DNA of 64,000 nucleotides from Chlorobaculum parvum NCIB 8327 (GCF_000020505.1 NC_011027.1:294001-358000); one strand, 5' to 3'; shown: positions 27,206-36,950, numbered from the stretch's first letter. The notes: generated from the sequence alone by a model not told the origin. A program made the numbers and translations.

Positions 27206-28396
27206 ATGGCAAAAGAGGTTGTGATCATCGGCGGCGGCATCAGCGGACTCAGCATGGCGTTTTACTGTTCGCAGGCCGGTATGAAAACCACGTTGATCGA
27301 AAAGGATAACAAGGTCGGCGGCTCGTTCGCCTCGCACCAGTACGCAAGCGACAACGACCGCTTCTGGCTGGAAATGGGCGCGCACACCTGCTACAGCTCC
27401 TACCAGAACCTGCTCGGCATCGTCGAGGAGTGTGGCATCATGGATACCATCATTCCGCGCGAAAAAGTGCCGTTCACGCTGCTCAAAAACGGCAAGGTGT
27501 CGTCGATCATGTCCGGCCTCAACCTGTTCGAGCTGCTTACTCACGCGCCGAAGATTTTCAGCCTCAAGAAAGAGGGCAAGACGGTGCGCTCCTACTATTC
27601 GCAGATCGTGGGCGAGAACAACTACCGCAACACGATCAGCCACTTCTTCAATGCGGTGCCGTCGCAGCCGACCGACGATTTCCCCGCTGACATGATGTTC
27701 AAGAGCCGCGAGAAGCGCAAGGATGTGCTCAAGAACTACACGTTCAAGAACGGCTTGCAGAGTGTGGCGCTCACCATCGCCGAACGCAAGGGCATCGATG
27801 TGCGCACCGGCTCCGCGGCGCAAAGCCTCGCCAATTCCGACGGCAAGTACGTCGTCAAGACCGCCGATGGCCAGGAGGTTTCCGCCGACTCGCTCGTTAT
27901 CGCAGTGCCTTCGGCTCCGGCAGCGCGGCTGCTGCAGGATATCAATCCGGCGATTGCCGACCACTTTACAAGGCTCAAGTTCGCCGATGTCGATTCAGTG
28001 GGCGTGGTGATCCGGAAGAACAACGTTTCGCTCAAGCCGGTGGCCGCGATCATCTCTCCGAACGATACCTTCTTTTCGATGGTTTCGCGCGACACCGTGC
28101 CGGACGACAACTTCCGCGGTTTCGCGTTCCACTTCCGCCCGGGGCTGAGCGAAAAGGACAAGTTCAAGCGCATCAACGAAGTGCTTGGGGTTGGCATGGA
28201 AAAGATCGAGCACACCACCACCCGCATGAACGTGGTGCCTTCGCTGCGCATCAACCACAAGGATTGGGCCGACAAAACCGACCAGATGCTCGCTGGCATG
28301 CGTGGCCTCTACATGACCGGCAACTACTACGGCGGCATGGCCATCGAGGACTGCGTGAGCCGTTCTCACGACGAGTTCAACCGCATGAACCGTTAA
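27206..28396 (+). CDS. FAD-dependent amine-oxidase/protoporphyrinogen oxidase-like protein
   Basis: 396 residues. ATG 27206 leads directly to MAKEVVIIGGGISGLSMAF, the dinucleotide-binding motif (GxGxxG), and LIEKDNKVGGSF. The C-terminal FAD motif is MTGNYYGGMAIEDCV. It belongs to the protoporphyrinogen oxidase / phytoene desaturase superfamily. A role in tetrapyrrole or carotenoid formation is plausible in a phototroph but not shown. mscS starts 7 bases downstream. Confidence 0.82.
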   Translation: MAKEVVIIGGGISGLSMAFYCSQAGMKTTLIEKDNKVGGSFASHQYASDNDRFWLEMGAHTCYSSYQNLLGIVEECGIMDTIIPREKVPFTLLKNGKVSSIMSGLNLFELLTHAPKIFSLKKEGKTVRSYYSQIVGENNYRNTISHFFNAVPSQPTDDFPADMMFKSREKRKDVLKNYTFKNGLQSVALTIAERKGIDVRTGSAAQSLANSDGKYVVKTADGQEVSADSLVIAVPSAPAARLLQDINPAIADHFTRLKFADVDSVGVVIRKNNVSLKPVAAIISPNDTFFSMVSRDTVPDDNFRGFAFHFRPGLSEKDKFKRINEVLGVGMEKIEHTTTRMNVVPSLRINHKDWADKTDQMLAGMRGLYMTGNYYGGMAIEDCVSRSHDEFNRMNR

Positions 28397-28403
28397 CCCT
28401 GGC

Positions 28404-29501
28404 ATGAACACGCTCGATTCGATTATCGGTCTGCTTCAGTCCCAGCTCGGGATATGGCTTGGCCCGATTTTGTTCGTTTTTCTTGCTGTGGTTTTGTATC
28501 TCGGGGCCAACAGCCTTTTCAAGAGAAGCGTCGCGTTTTTCCGCAAGCAGGGGCTTGTTGGTTCGCTGCCTTTCGAGCGGCTTGTCTGGCCGTTCCGGCT
28601 GATTGTCGTGCTTGCCGGTTCGGCTCTTTTTCTCGACTACGTTTCGTTGCCCGACGTTTCGCTTCGCCTGCTGAAGCATCTTTTCCTGATCCTGTCGATA
28701 GTTACGGCGGCCTGGTTCATCATGCGGATGCTTGCCGTGCTCGAACAGTTCATCCTGTCCCATTATCAGTCGCGGAGCGGGCAGAGCGAAATCGCGGCCA
28801 AAAAGGTTGCGACCAATGTGAGCCTGGCGCGCAAGATCCTCAACGCGCTCATCATTGTGCTTGCCGTCTCGGGCGTTTTGATGACCTTCGACACGGTTCG
28901 TCAGGTCGGCCTAAGCATTCTCGCCTCGGCGGGTATTGCGGGTGTGATCCTCGGTTTTGCTGCTCAGAAGAGCCTCGGCACCCTCATTGCCGGAATCCAG
29001 ATCGCCATCTCCCAGCCCATCAGCATCGACGACGTCGTGATTGTCGAAGGGGAGTGGGGGCGCATCGAAGAGATTACGCTGACCTACGTCGTCGTGCTGA
29101 TCTGGGATCAGCGCCGTATGATTGTGCCCATCACCTGGTTCCTCGACAAGCCCTTCCAGAACTGGACGCGAACCTCCACCGAACTGCTCGGTACGGTCTA
29201 CCTCTATGTCGATTACGCCATTCCGGTGGAGTCGATCCGCCAGGAGCTTGAGAGCATCGTTGCTTCCACGCCGCTCTGGGACAAGCGGGTTGTCCGGCTG
29301 CATGTTACCAAAGCCACCGACAAGACCGTCGAGCTTCGCGCCCTCATGAGCGCGGCCAACTCTTCCGACCTTTGGGAGCTTCGCTGCCTGGTGCGCGAGC
29401 GCCTTATCGATTTCATCCGCATCAACTACCCCGCCGGCCTGCCCAAGGTGCGCATGGAGGTCGAAGGCGGAGCGCCAGTCGCCGTTGCCGTGCAGGAGTA
29501 G
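28404..29501 (+). CDS. MscS-family mechanosensitive channel
   Basis: 365 residues with several N-terminal membrane helices and the MscS pore and beta domains: LASAGIAGVILGFAAQKSLG (TM3 pore helix), then QPISIDDVVIVEGEWGRIEEI and MIVPITWFLDKPFQNWTR. It releases solutes on hypo-osmotic shock. It lies 7 bases after the FAD protein gene. Confidence 0.92.
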   Translation: MNTLDSIIGLLQSQLGIWLGPILFVFLAVVLYLGANSLFKRSVAFFRKQGLVGSLPFERLVWPFRLIVVLAGSALFLDYVSLPDVSLRLLKHLFLILSIVTAAWFIMRMLAVLEQFILSHYQSRSGQSEIAAKKVATNVSLARKILNALIIVLAVSGVLMTFDTVRQVGLSILASAGIAGVILGFAAQKSLGTLIAGIQIAISQPISIDDVVIVEGEWGRIEEITLTYVVVLIWDQRRMIVPITWFLDKPFQNWTRTSTELLGTVYLYVDYAIPVESIRQELESIVASTPLWDKRVVRLHVTKATDKTVELRALMSAANSSDLWELRCLVRERLIDFIRINYPAGLPKVRMEVEGGAPVAVAVQE

Positions 29502-29669
29502 TTCTCCCATTTCCCTCATCCCCTTCATCGTTTCAGGAGCCTCCGGTAAAAAGTGTTATCTTGCGACGTAAAATTTTTTTACGTGGGCAGTCGTGGGCTT
29601 TCGGGTCTTATCGAGTTGATGGTCTTTGTGCGGATGTCCCGATTTTAAATGATTCAAGGAGAACAAGTT

Positions 29670-30098
29670 ATGGCACAGGTAAAACAGGGTGACAAGGTAA
29701 GGGTTCACTATACCGGAACCTACGATGATGGCACCGTTTTCGATAGCTCGGTGGAGCGCGATCCGCTGGAGGTCACGGTCGGCACCGGCATGGTGATTCA
29801 GGGCTTCGACCGCGCACTGGTCGATATGGAGCCGGGCCAGAAGAAAAATGTGAATATTCCGGCTGCTGAAGCCTATGGCCCGAGAGCCGAAGAGCTTGTG
29901 GCTGAAATCCCCCGTGAGCGCATCCCCGAAAACATTCAGCTTGAAGTAGGCCAGCAGCTGCAGCTCAGCCTCGCCGATGGCGGTGAAGCGATCGTGATGA
30001 TCGTCGATCTCAGTGAAAAAACCGTCACCCTTGATGCCAACCACCCGATGGCCGGCATGGATCTGAATTTCGAACTGGAACTGGTCGAGATTCTCTGA
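29670..30098 (+). CDS. FKBP-type peptidyl-prolyl isomerase, SlyD-like
   Basis: 142 residues from ATG 29670, with AAGGAG at good distance. FKBP strands VHYTGTYDDGTVFDSS and GMVIQGFDRALVDMEPGQKK are followed by an IF-domain insert (YGPRAEELVAEIPRERIPEN) and NHPMAGMDLNFELELVEI. It lacks the His-rich metal tail of E. coli SlyD. Confidence 0.93.
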   Translation: MAQVKQGDKVRVHYTGTYDDGTVFDSSVERDPLEVTVGTGMVIQGFDRALVDMEPGQKKNVNIPAAEAYGPRAEELVAEIPRERIPENIQLEVGQQLQLSLADGGEAIVMIVDLSEKTVTLDANHPMAGMDLNFELELVEIL

Positions 30099-30112
30099 TA
30101 GCTTTCGTAAGC

Positions 30113-30155
30113 ACCGTTCCGTCCGACAGCCGTTCGAGACGGAACGGTCTTTTTT
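30113..30155 (+). terminator. Rho-independent terminator after the FKBP gene
   Basis: Perfect stem ACCGTTCCGTC / GACGGAACGGT (30113-30123 and 30138-30148), followed by CTTTTTT, 15 bases after the stop. Confidence 0.9.
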
Positions 30156-30341
30156 CAGTTTTACTCTTTTTCGACAAAGCATGTTGAGTCCGGTAATCCG
30201 CTGCAATAAATGGTGAGGGGATTGGCTGCAATGCTGCATTGATTGTCACCCAGCTTCACTCCTTTCCACGTCGCAGTCGAATTGCAGACTTGCTTTTTTC
30301 GGTATCCGTTCTTCTCTGAACAAATAGCGTTTCATTCATCT

Positions 30342-31847
30342 ATGAAAAGAAGTGAGTGGGGTTCCAGGGTGGGATTCGTTCTCGCCGCCATCGGTTCTGC
30401 AATTGGTCTCGGCAACATCTGGCGCTTTCCCTATCTCTGTTATGAAAATGGAGGCGGCGCGTTTCTTATTCCCTACCTTGTCGCGTTGTTCACTGCCGGT
30501 ATTCCGTTGCTGATCCTCGAATTCGGCGTCGGTCATGAGCGTATCGGCAGTGCTCCGCTGGCGTTCCGGAAGATTGGCAAGCAGTGGGAGTGGCTTGGCT
30601 GGTGGCCGCTCTTGTTTACCATGTTCGGCATCGTGCTCTACTACTCCGTGGTGATCGCCTGGTGCATCGACTTTCTCTTTTACTCGGTCAAGCTTGCCTG
30701 GGGAGCAGATTCCGAGGCCTTCTTTTTCAAGCAATTCCTGCAAGTCAGCAGCGGCCCGACCGAGATCAGCACAATACGAACCCCGATTCTTTTTGGCTTG
30801 CTGGCGGTGTGGGCATTGACCTGGGTCATCATCATGCGCGGCGTGAGCAAGGGGGTCGAACTGGCGAACATGATTTTTATGCCGCTCTTGTTCGTTCTGA
30901 CGCTGGTGCTGGTGTTCTGGTCGCTCAACCTCGAAGGCTCTATGACTGGCATCGTCGCCTATCTCAAGCCCGATTTCTCGAAGCTGATGGATCCCAAGGT
31001 GTGGGTGAGCGCCTACGGCCAGATCTTTTTCACGCTGAGCCTCGGCTTCGGCATCATGATCACCTACGCCAGTTACATGCCCGAAAAGTCCAACATGACC
31101 GGAAGCGCCCTGATTACCGCGCTGGTGAACAGCGGCTTTTCGCTTATCTCCGGCTTTGGTGTCTTCTCCATCCTCGGCTTTATGGCCACGACCCAGAACG
31201 TTCCGGTCGATGAGGTGGTCAAAGAGAGCATCGGTCTGGCTTTCATCGTCTATCCGAAAGCGATCTCGATGATCGGTGATTTCGGCCCGATGTTCGGCAT
31301 GCTGTTCTTCCTGAGCCTCACGGTTGCCGGCGTCTCGTCGGCCATCTCGATTGTCGAGGCCTTCGCTTCCGGCCTCGAGGACAAGTTCTCCATCAACCGG
31401 AAGATGCTTGCGACGCTGCTCTGCTTTCTTGGCTTTACCGGCGGCGTGATCTTTACGACCAACGGTGGCCTTTTCTGGCTCGATATTGTCGATCACTTCA
31501 TCAACAACTACGGCCTGGTGCTCGCCGGAATCCTCGAATGCATCGTCGTCGGCTGGTTCTTCAACCTCGACCAGATTCGCAAACACCTCAACAAGGTCTC
31601 CAAAATTCAGCTCGGCCCTTGGTGGAACTGGATCATCAAGCTCTTTCTGCCGCTCTCGCTTTCAGTCATCCTCCTGAACCAGCTCATCCGTGAACTTACC
31701 ACGGCATATGGTGGCTACACCTGGGCCAGCCTCATCGGCATCGGCTGGAGCTGGATCGTCATCACCTTTCTGGTCGCCTTTATTCTTGCGGCCCAGCCTT
31801 GGCGAACGGAGAATCATCTTGAAAAAGGCCGGGGGGATGAGTTGTGA
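30342..31847 (+). CDS. Sodium-dependent transporter, NSS (SNF) family
   Basis: 501 residues and about 12 membrane helices. It begins MKRSEWGSRVGFVLAAIGSA, followed by IGLGNIWRFPYLCYENGGGA, the diagnostic NSS sodium- and substrate-binding region. ATG 30342 matches the family start; the frame upstream is fortuitous. Substrate (amino acid or other small molecule) is not predictable. Confidence 0.93.
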   Translation: MKRSEWGSRVGFVLAAIGSAIGLGNIWRFPYLCYENGGGAFLIPYLVALFTAGIPLLILEFGVGHERIGSAPLAFRKIGKQWEWLGWWPLLFTMFGIVLYYSVVIAWCIDFLFYSVKLAWGADSEAFFFKQFLQVSSGPTEISTIRTPILFGLLAVWALTWVIIMRGVSKGVELANMIFMPLLFVLTLVLVFWSLNLEGSMTGIVAYLKPDFSKLMDPKVWVSAYGQIFFTLSLGFGIMITYASYMPEKSNMTGSALITALVNSGFSLISGFGVFSILGFMATTQNVPVDEVVKESIGLAFIVYPKAISMIGDFGPMFGMLFFLSLTVAGVSSAISIVEAFASGLEDKFSINRKMLATLLCFLGFTGGVIFTTNGGLFWLDIVDHFINNYGLVLAGILECIVVGWFFNLDQIRKHLNKVSKIQLGPWWNWIIKLFLPLSLSVILLNQLIRELTTAYGGYTWASLIGIGWSWIVITFLVAFILAAQPWRTENHLEKGRGDEL

Positions 31848-31965
31848 TTGGGGGATGATTTTCAGAGACCGCGGTTTTGCGTGAAAACAAGAAGCTTGGC
31901 AGATTGACGTCTCATTCATAAGTCTTTATGAATTTCTTGAAGCAATTGTAAACGGGAGAGATGCT

Positions 31966-32973
31966 ATGGCGTTATGGAACTCAGTCACGGGGCAGCTCCG
32001 TTCGGTCATCGAGTGGAAAAACCCGGCTCCGGGTGTGCTTTTTGAGCGCTGGACGGATAACGGTGATGAGATAAAAAACGCATCGAAGCTGATCGTCGGC
32101 CCCGGTCAGGGCGTGATTTTCGTCTATGAGGGCAAGCCGCAGGCGGCCATCACCGAACCCGGCATGACCGACCTGAAAACGGCGAACATTCCGTTCTGGA
32201 CGACCATTACCAAGTTCATGCAGGCGTTCCAGAGTGAGCACAAGGTCGGCATCTATTTTTTCCGGACAGCCGAAATCCTGAACCAGGGGTGGGGAACGCC
32301 GGGGCCGATCAAGTACCTCGACCCGCAGTACAAATTTCCCGTCGGGATGAGAGGGTATGGCAACTTCTCGTTCCGGATTACCGATGCCGGAAGTTTCTTC
32401 GTCAACATCATGGGCCAGCGCGATGAGCTGACCATCGATGAACTCCGGACGGCGATCGTGGCAAGGCTGGTGCAGCCGCTGACCGATTTTCTCGCCGAGG
32501 CCAAATTTGGCTACAACGAAATCGACGCCAACCGGAACGAGATTGCTGACGGCGTCAAAGAGAAGGTCGCGCCGATTTTCGCGACGCTTGGCTTCGGGCT
32601 GACCGATTTTCGCGTCGAGAACACCGACTTCGACGATGACACGAAGCGCCGCGTGGGGCGCGTCGCGGACATGCAGGCCGAAGCGCAGGCTGCGCAGGCG
32701 GTGGGCGTCGATTTCGCCAAGCTCCAGCAGCTCGCCGCGCTCCGCGATGCTGCACAGAATGAGGGCGGCGCTGCCGGTGCGGGCGTCGGACTTGGAGCGG
32801 GCGTCGGACTGGGGCAGGCGATGGCGGGTATGATGAGCGGCATGAACACCCCACAGCCGGCTACGGAAGATCCGGTGGCCAAGCTTTCCCAGCTGAAGCA
32901 GATGCTCGACAATCAGCTGATCAGCCAGGAAGAGTACGATGCGAAAAAGCAGCAGATTCTTTCGCAACTGTAA
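31966..32973 (+). CDS. SPFH-domain (YdjI/virion-core-like) protein with SHOCT tail
   Basis: 335 residues. An N-terminal SPFH region (VIEWKNPAPGVLFERW, LIVGPGQGVIFVYEGKPQA) is followed by a glycine-rich linker and a C-terminal short SHOCT-like helix pair (DPVAKLSQLKQMLDNQLISQ, EEYDAKKQQILSQL). Homologues in Bacillus form a membrane-stress complex with PspA and zinc-ribbon proteins. The next gene here also carries zinc ribbons, which supports a similar role. Confidence 0.85.
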   Translation: MALWNSVTGQLRSVIEWKNPAPGVLFERWTDNGDEIKNASKLIVGPGQGVIFVYEGKPQAAITEPGMTDLKTANIPFWTTITKFMQAFQSEHKVGIYFFRTAEILNQGWGTPGPIKYLDPQYKFPVGMRGYGNFSFRITDAGSFFVNIMGQRDELTIDELRTAIVARLVQPLTDFLAEAKFGYNEIDANRNEIADGVKEKVAPIFATLGFGLTDFRVENTDFDDDTKRRVGRVADMQAEAQAAQAVGVDFAKLQQLAALRDAAQNEGGAAGAGVGLGAGVGLGQAMAGMMSGMNTPQPATEDPVAKLSQLKQMLDNQLISQEEYDAKKQQILSQL

Positions 32974-32989
32974 CCGGGTAACCGTTGCC

Positions 32990-34462
32990 ATGCGAACAGG
33001 CTTTTTCTCGCGATTCCTTGTTTCCGCCACCATTGCCGTGCTTGGCCTGCCATGCTTCTCCGCCGAGCTTCTTGCCCGTGCTGGTGGTGGAGGTGGCGGG
33101 GGCGGAATCGGTGATGGAGGTGGGTTTTCTGGCGGCGGTGGAAATGGTATCGATTACGCTTTCAATGGTTCTCGTGGTTATGGGGCGCCCGGCCAGTTCG
33201 ACTTTTCAGTGGTTTTCACCGTCTTTTTTATTCTCTTTATCCTCTTCGCCTTCTTCAGCGTCGTCGCGAAATTTCGCAAAAAATCGAACGAGAACGCATT
33301 CGGCGAGCCGGTGCCTGAAGCAACGCCCGACGCGCGGATCGACAACACGCCACTCTTTCCCGGAGCACCTCCTGGCTTCGATCAATCCGCCTTTCTCGCC
33401 AAAGTCCGCAAAGCCTTTCTCGAAGTGCAGCGGGCCTGGTCGGCGCAGAGCACGGACATGATGCGCCGATTTATTTCCGACGGCGTCTATCAGCGATTCA
33501 ACACCCAGTTCAAAATGATGCGCCTGCTTCAGCAGGGCAATCCGCTCAGCAACATCAACATCTCGATGGCTTGGGTTGATCGGATCGAGCAGGATGGCCG
33601 GTATGACATTGTCCATGCCGGCATCAAGGCGAGCATGACCGACCGGTTCATCTGCGCCCTGAACCATGACCTTGACGAAGAGGGGACGAACGAATTTGTC
33701 GAATACTGGTCGTTCATTCGCAAGCGCGGCGCGGCAGGCAAGGATATGTATGAGACCGAACAGTGCCCCAACTGCGGCGCGCCGCTGCCGAAGGATATGG
33801 GCGAAGTCTGCAAGTGCAACTACTGCAACGCAACGATCAACTCCGGCGAATTCGACTGGGTGCTCGCCGAAATCACCCAGCAGGACGATTACCGGAGAGA
33901 CGGTGATCGTGCAGAGAAGATGCCCGGCCTCGACGCGAAAGTGGCTGAAATGGTGACGGTCTATGGCGATTTTTCCGTGCAGCTCGTCGAAGACAAGGCC
34001 TCAAACGCCTGGATGCAGATGATGACCGCCAAGGCCATGCATAATCCCGCGATCATGCGGCGGTTCGTTGCAGACGACCTGTTCCGGCAGCTTGCGCCGA
34101 AGTACGAACAGAACCGGGAGATTTTCAACCGCATTTTCCTGAATCGTGTGACGCTCATCAAGGCCGAACAGCGAGACGGGAAAAACATTCTTACCTTCGC
34201 GCTGACCGCCTCGATCCAGCGGGCGTCGCTCACCGGCAACAGCGTTCGGCTCATCGATCCGGAGATCGTGGAGCGCGAGGAGATCATGACGCTCACGAGG
34301 GATGCTACCGCCGGAGCCGGAAAAGGCTCGATCTACCAGCACACCTGCCCAGCCTGCGGCGCGCCAGTCAAGGACACGCTCGACCTCAAATGCGCCTTCT
34401 GCGGCAGCACCCTCAACAGTACGGCGAACGACTGGGTTGTGAGTGGGTTGACAGGACGTTGA
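32990..34462 (+). CDS. Membrane-anchored protein with duplicated Tim44-like and zinc-ribbon modules
   Basis: 490 residues from ATG 32990. Signal-like N-terminus, then a Gly-rich stretch, then a membrane helix (VVFTVFFILFILFAFFSVVA). Two copies follow of a Tim44-like domain plus zinc ribbon. The first has FLAKVRKAFLEVQRAWSAQS and CPNCGAPLP...CNYC; the second has TVYGDFSVQLVEDKASNAWM and CPACGAPV...CAFC. It starts 16 bases after the SPFH gene. Probably envelope-linked; function unknown. Confidence 0.82.
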   Translation: MRTGFFSRFLVSATIAVLGLPCFSAELLARAGGGGGGGGIGDGGGFSGGGGNGIDYAFNGSRGYGAPGQFDFSVVFTVFFILFILFAFFSVVAKFRKKSNENAFGEPVPEATPDARIDNTPLFPGAPPGFDQSAFLAKVRKAFLEVQRAWSAQSTDMMRRFISDGVYQRFNTQFKMMRLLQQGNPLSNINISMAWVDRIEQDGRYDIVHAGIKASMTDRFICALNHDLDEEGTNEFVEYWSFIRKRGAAGKDMYETEQCPNCGAPLPKDMGEVCKCNYCNATINSGEFDWVLAEITQQDDYRRDGDRAEKMPGLDAKVAEMVTVYGDFSVQLVEDKASNAWMQMMTAKAMHNPAIMRRFVADDLFRQLAPKYEQNREIFNRIFLNRVTLIKAEQRDGKNILTFALTASIQRASLTGNSVRLIDPEIVEREEIMTLTRDATAGAGKGSIYQHTCPACGAPVKDTLDLKCAFCGSTLNSTANDWVVSGLTGR

Positions 34463-34503
34463 TGTGGGCTTGTGTAACTCTTAGCATTAAATCTGAGAAC
34501 CTC

Positions 34504-35358
34504 ATGAAAACCCCTGCCAGATATTTCCTCAGCCTGTTCCTCCTGCTCGCTATGATGGCTTGCAGTGGGCAGAGCAAGCGGTATGAAGCCGAAAACGCGG
34601 ACTTTCCAGCGTCCAGTTCGAGGATTGTTGCTGAATCATTCATGCCGCAGCCAGCTCCCGAGGTTGCCGGGCAGGATGGCGGTGGCCCAGCTACAGAGCA
34701 AAATCTTGTCCAGAAGATCAGCCAGCAGATCATCCGCGACGGGCAGGCCGTGTTCGAGACCAACGATCTGAAAAAGACCAAAACATGGATCGAGAGCCTT
34801 GTCCAGAAACACAAGGCGTACCTCTCTCTTGACGAGCAGAGTAAGGGTTCAGACCGCATCGAGCAGCGCATGATAGTCAGGATTCCTGCTGACCGGTTCG
34901 ATGCTTTTGTCGCCGACCTCGAAAAAGGCGTTGTCAAATTTGACAGCAAGTCGATTACCGCCACCGACGTGACCGAGGAGTTTATCGACGTATCGCAGCG
35001 CCTCAGACTCAAAAAAGAGACCGAGGAGCGTTATATCGCTCTTCTCGAAAAAGCCAAATCGGTGCAGGATGTGCTTGAAACCGAAAAGTACATCGGCCAG
35101 GTGCGGGCTGAGATCGAGTCGCTCGAAGGCCGCTTGAAATACCTGCAGAACCGCATCGGCCTCAGCACCCTCAACATCACCTTCTACCAGCTCAAGCCCG
35201 AAGTGCAGGAGTTCACATCCCGCATCGGCCTGGCGTTCAGCGAAGGGTGGAACAACTTCCTCTTTTTCCTGCTCGGCGTTATTTCGCTTTGGCCATTTCT
35301 GCTTGCCGGGGTGCTGCTTGTTGGGACGGTTCGTTTTCTATGGAAGCTGAGGAAGTGA
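34504..35358 (+). CDS. DUF4349-type lipoprotein
   Basis: 284 residues. Lipoprotein signal with LLAMMACSGQ (Cys at about residue 20). The DUF4349 pattern includes IRDGQAVFETNDLKKTKTWI, VTEEFIDVSQRLRLKKETEE, a coiled coil (EKYIGQVRAEIESLEGRLKY) and a C-terminal membrane helix. The likely location is the envelope. It belongs to the SPFH/Tim44-like cluster. Confidence 0.83.
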   Translation: MKTPARYFLSLFLLLAMMACSGQSKRYEAENADFPASSSRIVAESFMPQPAPEVAGQDGGGPATEQNLVQKISQQIIRDGQAVFETNDLKKTKTWIESLVQKHKAYLSLDEQSKGSDRIEQRMIVRIPADRFDAFVADLEKGVVKFDSKSITATDVTEEFIDVSQRLRLKKETEERYIALLEKAKSVQDVLETEKYIGQVRAEIESLEGRLKYLQNRIGLSTLNITFYQLKPEVQEFTSRIGLAFSEGWNNFLFFLLGVISLWPFLLAGVLLVGTVRFLWKLRK

Positions 35359-36161
35359 AAAAGCTGACCCTCTGCATAACCGGAAGCACTGACGGCATAG
35401 GCCTCGCGGCGGCGAAGCGGTTCGCTGCTGATGGGCATCGGGTGATTGTGCATGGGCGGGATGAATCCCGAATCAGCGATGCTTGCGCGGCAATTGTCCA
35501 GTCCACGGGCGTAGAGGCTGTTGGCTTCGTCGAGGCGGATTTTACCGATCTCGATGCGGTCTGTTCGATGGGGCGGGAGCTGGTCGAGCGCTATCCCGGT
35601 CTCGATCTGCTCATCAACAATGCGGCGGTGTACATGCCGACGCGGACGTTTGTGCAGGAAGGGTTCGAGACGACCTTCTGCGTCAACTACCTCGCGCCGG
35701 TGCTGCTGACCAGCGTCGTCAGACCGGTGCTGATTGCCAACGGCGGATCGGTGCTGAATGTGAGTTCAATGGATCATCACAGCGCTGTGTTCGATCCCGT
35801 CAACATGCAGGGCGAGCGGAGCTATTCGGGCTACGAGGCCTACGCGCGGAGCAAGCTCTTCAACATCATGTTAACCATTGACTTGGCCAGCGGCGACGAT
35901 GCCATACGTTCCAATTCGCTCGATCCCGGCGTGATCGCTACCAAGCTGCTGCACGCTGGATGGGCGCTCGCCGGTGACGACGTGTCGGTCGGAGGCGACG
36001 ATGTTTTCGAGACGGTGATGGAGATCGCGCGGAACGACTACAACGGAGAGTATTTCGAGAATGCCCGTCCCGCAATCTGCTCATCCGTTGCCCAAGAGCC
36101 TGTCGCTCGGCAGGAGTTGCGCGAGCTGACCGGGGAGATGCTGAGCCGGTTCGTACCCTGA
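35340..36161 (+). CDS. Short-chain dehydrogenase/reductase
   Basis: 273 residues. LTLCITGSTDGIGLAAAKRF is the TGxxxGIG cofactor site, LLINNAAVYM the NNAA motif, and LNVSSMDHHS with SGYEAYARSKLFN (Ser, YxxxK) the catalytic residues. It is closest in style to retinol-dehydrogenase/WW-oxidoreductase-type SDRs. ATG 35340 overlaps the previous gene by 19 bases; GTG 35355 is an alternative start. Confidence 0.85.
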   Translation: MEAEEVKKLTLCITGSTDGIGLAAAKRFAADGHRVIVHGRDESRISDACAAIVQSTGVEAVGFVEADFTDLDAVCSMGRELVERYPGLDLLINNAAVYMPTRTFVQEGFETTFCVNYLAPVLLTSVVRPVLIANGGSVLNVSSMDHHSAVFDPVNMQGERSYSGYEAYARSKLFNIMLTIDLASGDDAIRSNSLDPGVIATKLLHAGWALAGDDVSVGGDDVFETVMEIARNDYNGEYFENARPAICSSVAQEPVARQELRELTGEMLSRFVP

Positions 36162-36324
36162 CTGATCGCTGGCCGCAGTTTTGCCTCAACCTTGTGGTCG
36201 AGTACCACTCCGATCCGGTCGTCAACCATTTCGCAAGCCACCGGTCATTCCATTGCCGGTTCAAAACGATTTTTGACAAGGTCGCTTTAGCGCCTCCATA
36301 TCATTCAGTGCCATGAGCTTCGCT

Positions 36325-36655
36325 TCATCGACGGCTGCCCAGGTCGGTGAGGTTTTTGGGCGAGTCATCGCCAAAGGTGAGCATCACCTTCTGCTTCTGC
36401 AGCGTCTCGCTTGGTGCGCTATCCTCGAACAGGCCAGCTCCGTCTTTGGTGTTGAAACCGCCATAAGCTTTGTCGAAGTAGACCATCGGCTCCTGCTCGC
36501 CGTTTTGCGCGGTGGTGATGAAGGGGCAGCGGTGGAGGTAGGCGGGCAGGTAGCTTTCCGTCCGTTTGTCCTCATTCTCCACAAAAAAAGGGTTTCGGAG
36601 AAATCTGCGCCAAGCAGCACCACCGGAAGCGCCACCAGCAAAAGTTGGGGTTGAG
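36325..36655 (-). pseudogene. SapC-family protein remnant, frameshifted
   Basis: On the minus strand one frame gives ALPVVLLGADFSETLF and the next gives VENEDKRTESYLPAYLHRCP then FITTAQNGEQEPMVYFDKAY. Together they match the SapC core (pVALLGl..eNLFvd...YiPafvrrYPF). The break is at a run of seven T (on the minus strand). Five or eight T would restore the frame. The N-terminus is replaced by unrelated remnant sequence and the C-terminus is cut short. Confidence 0.6.
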
Positions 36656-36950
36656 CTGCAGCATGACCCAAGTCGGCATACCGAGTGTCGCCGAGAGGTG
36701 TGCTGCCGAGGTGCAGTTCATTACTACCAGATTCACGATGATGCACAGAGCTGCCGTGTCGGTGAAGTCTTGCAGCTCTTCGCAGAAGAAGCGAACGGGC
36801 GAGTTGTCAACAGTCTCTTTATTTTATTCTCTCATCTCCTTCCGCAGGCAGATGTATTTGAACTGTTCGGCGGAGATGCTCCGTTTGTGGTCGTCGGGGA
36901 ACTTCTTGTTGCCTTACCAGCCGATGCCGATTCTCGACTTTATTTTTTGG
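36632..36950 (-). pseudogene. TPR/GT9-type glycosyltransferase C-terminal remnant with two stops
   Basis: One minus-strand frame reads IKSRIGIGW, stop, GNKKFPDDHKRSISAEQFKY, stop, then LQDFTDTAALCIIVNLVV and HLSATLGMPTWVMLQLNP. These correspond in order to kIGivWaGN...DhkRSipl...DfaDTAALianLDlvi...AHLaGALGkPvWvLL of TPR-linked glycosyltransferases. Two TAA codons and loss of both ends make it a pseudogene. It runs straight into the SapC remnant. Confidence 0.6.

Noticed and set aside
36313-36654. 113-codon plus-strand open frame
   Set aside because: It is the antisense of the SapC and glycosyltransferase remnants, which explain the sequence better.
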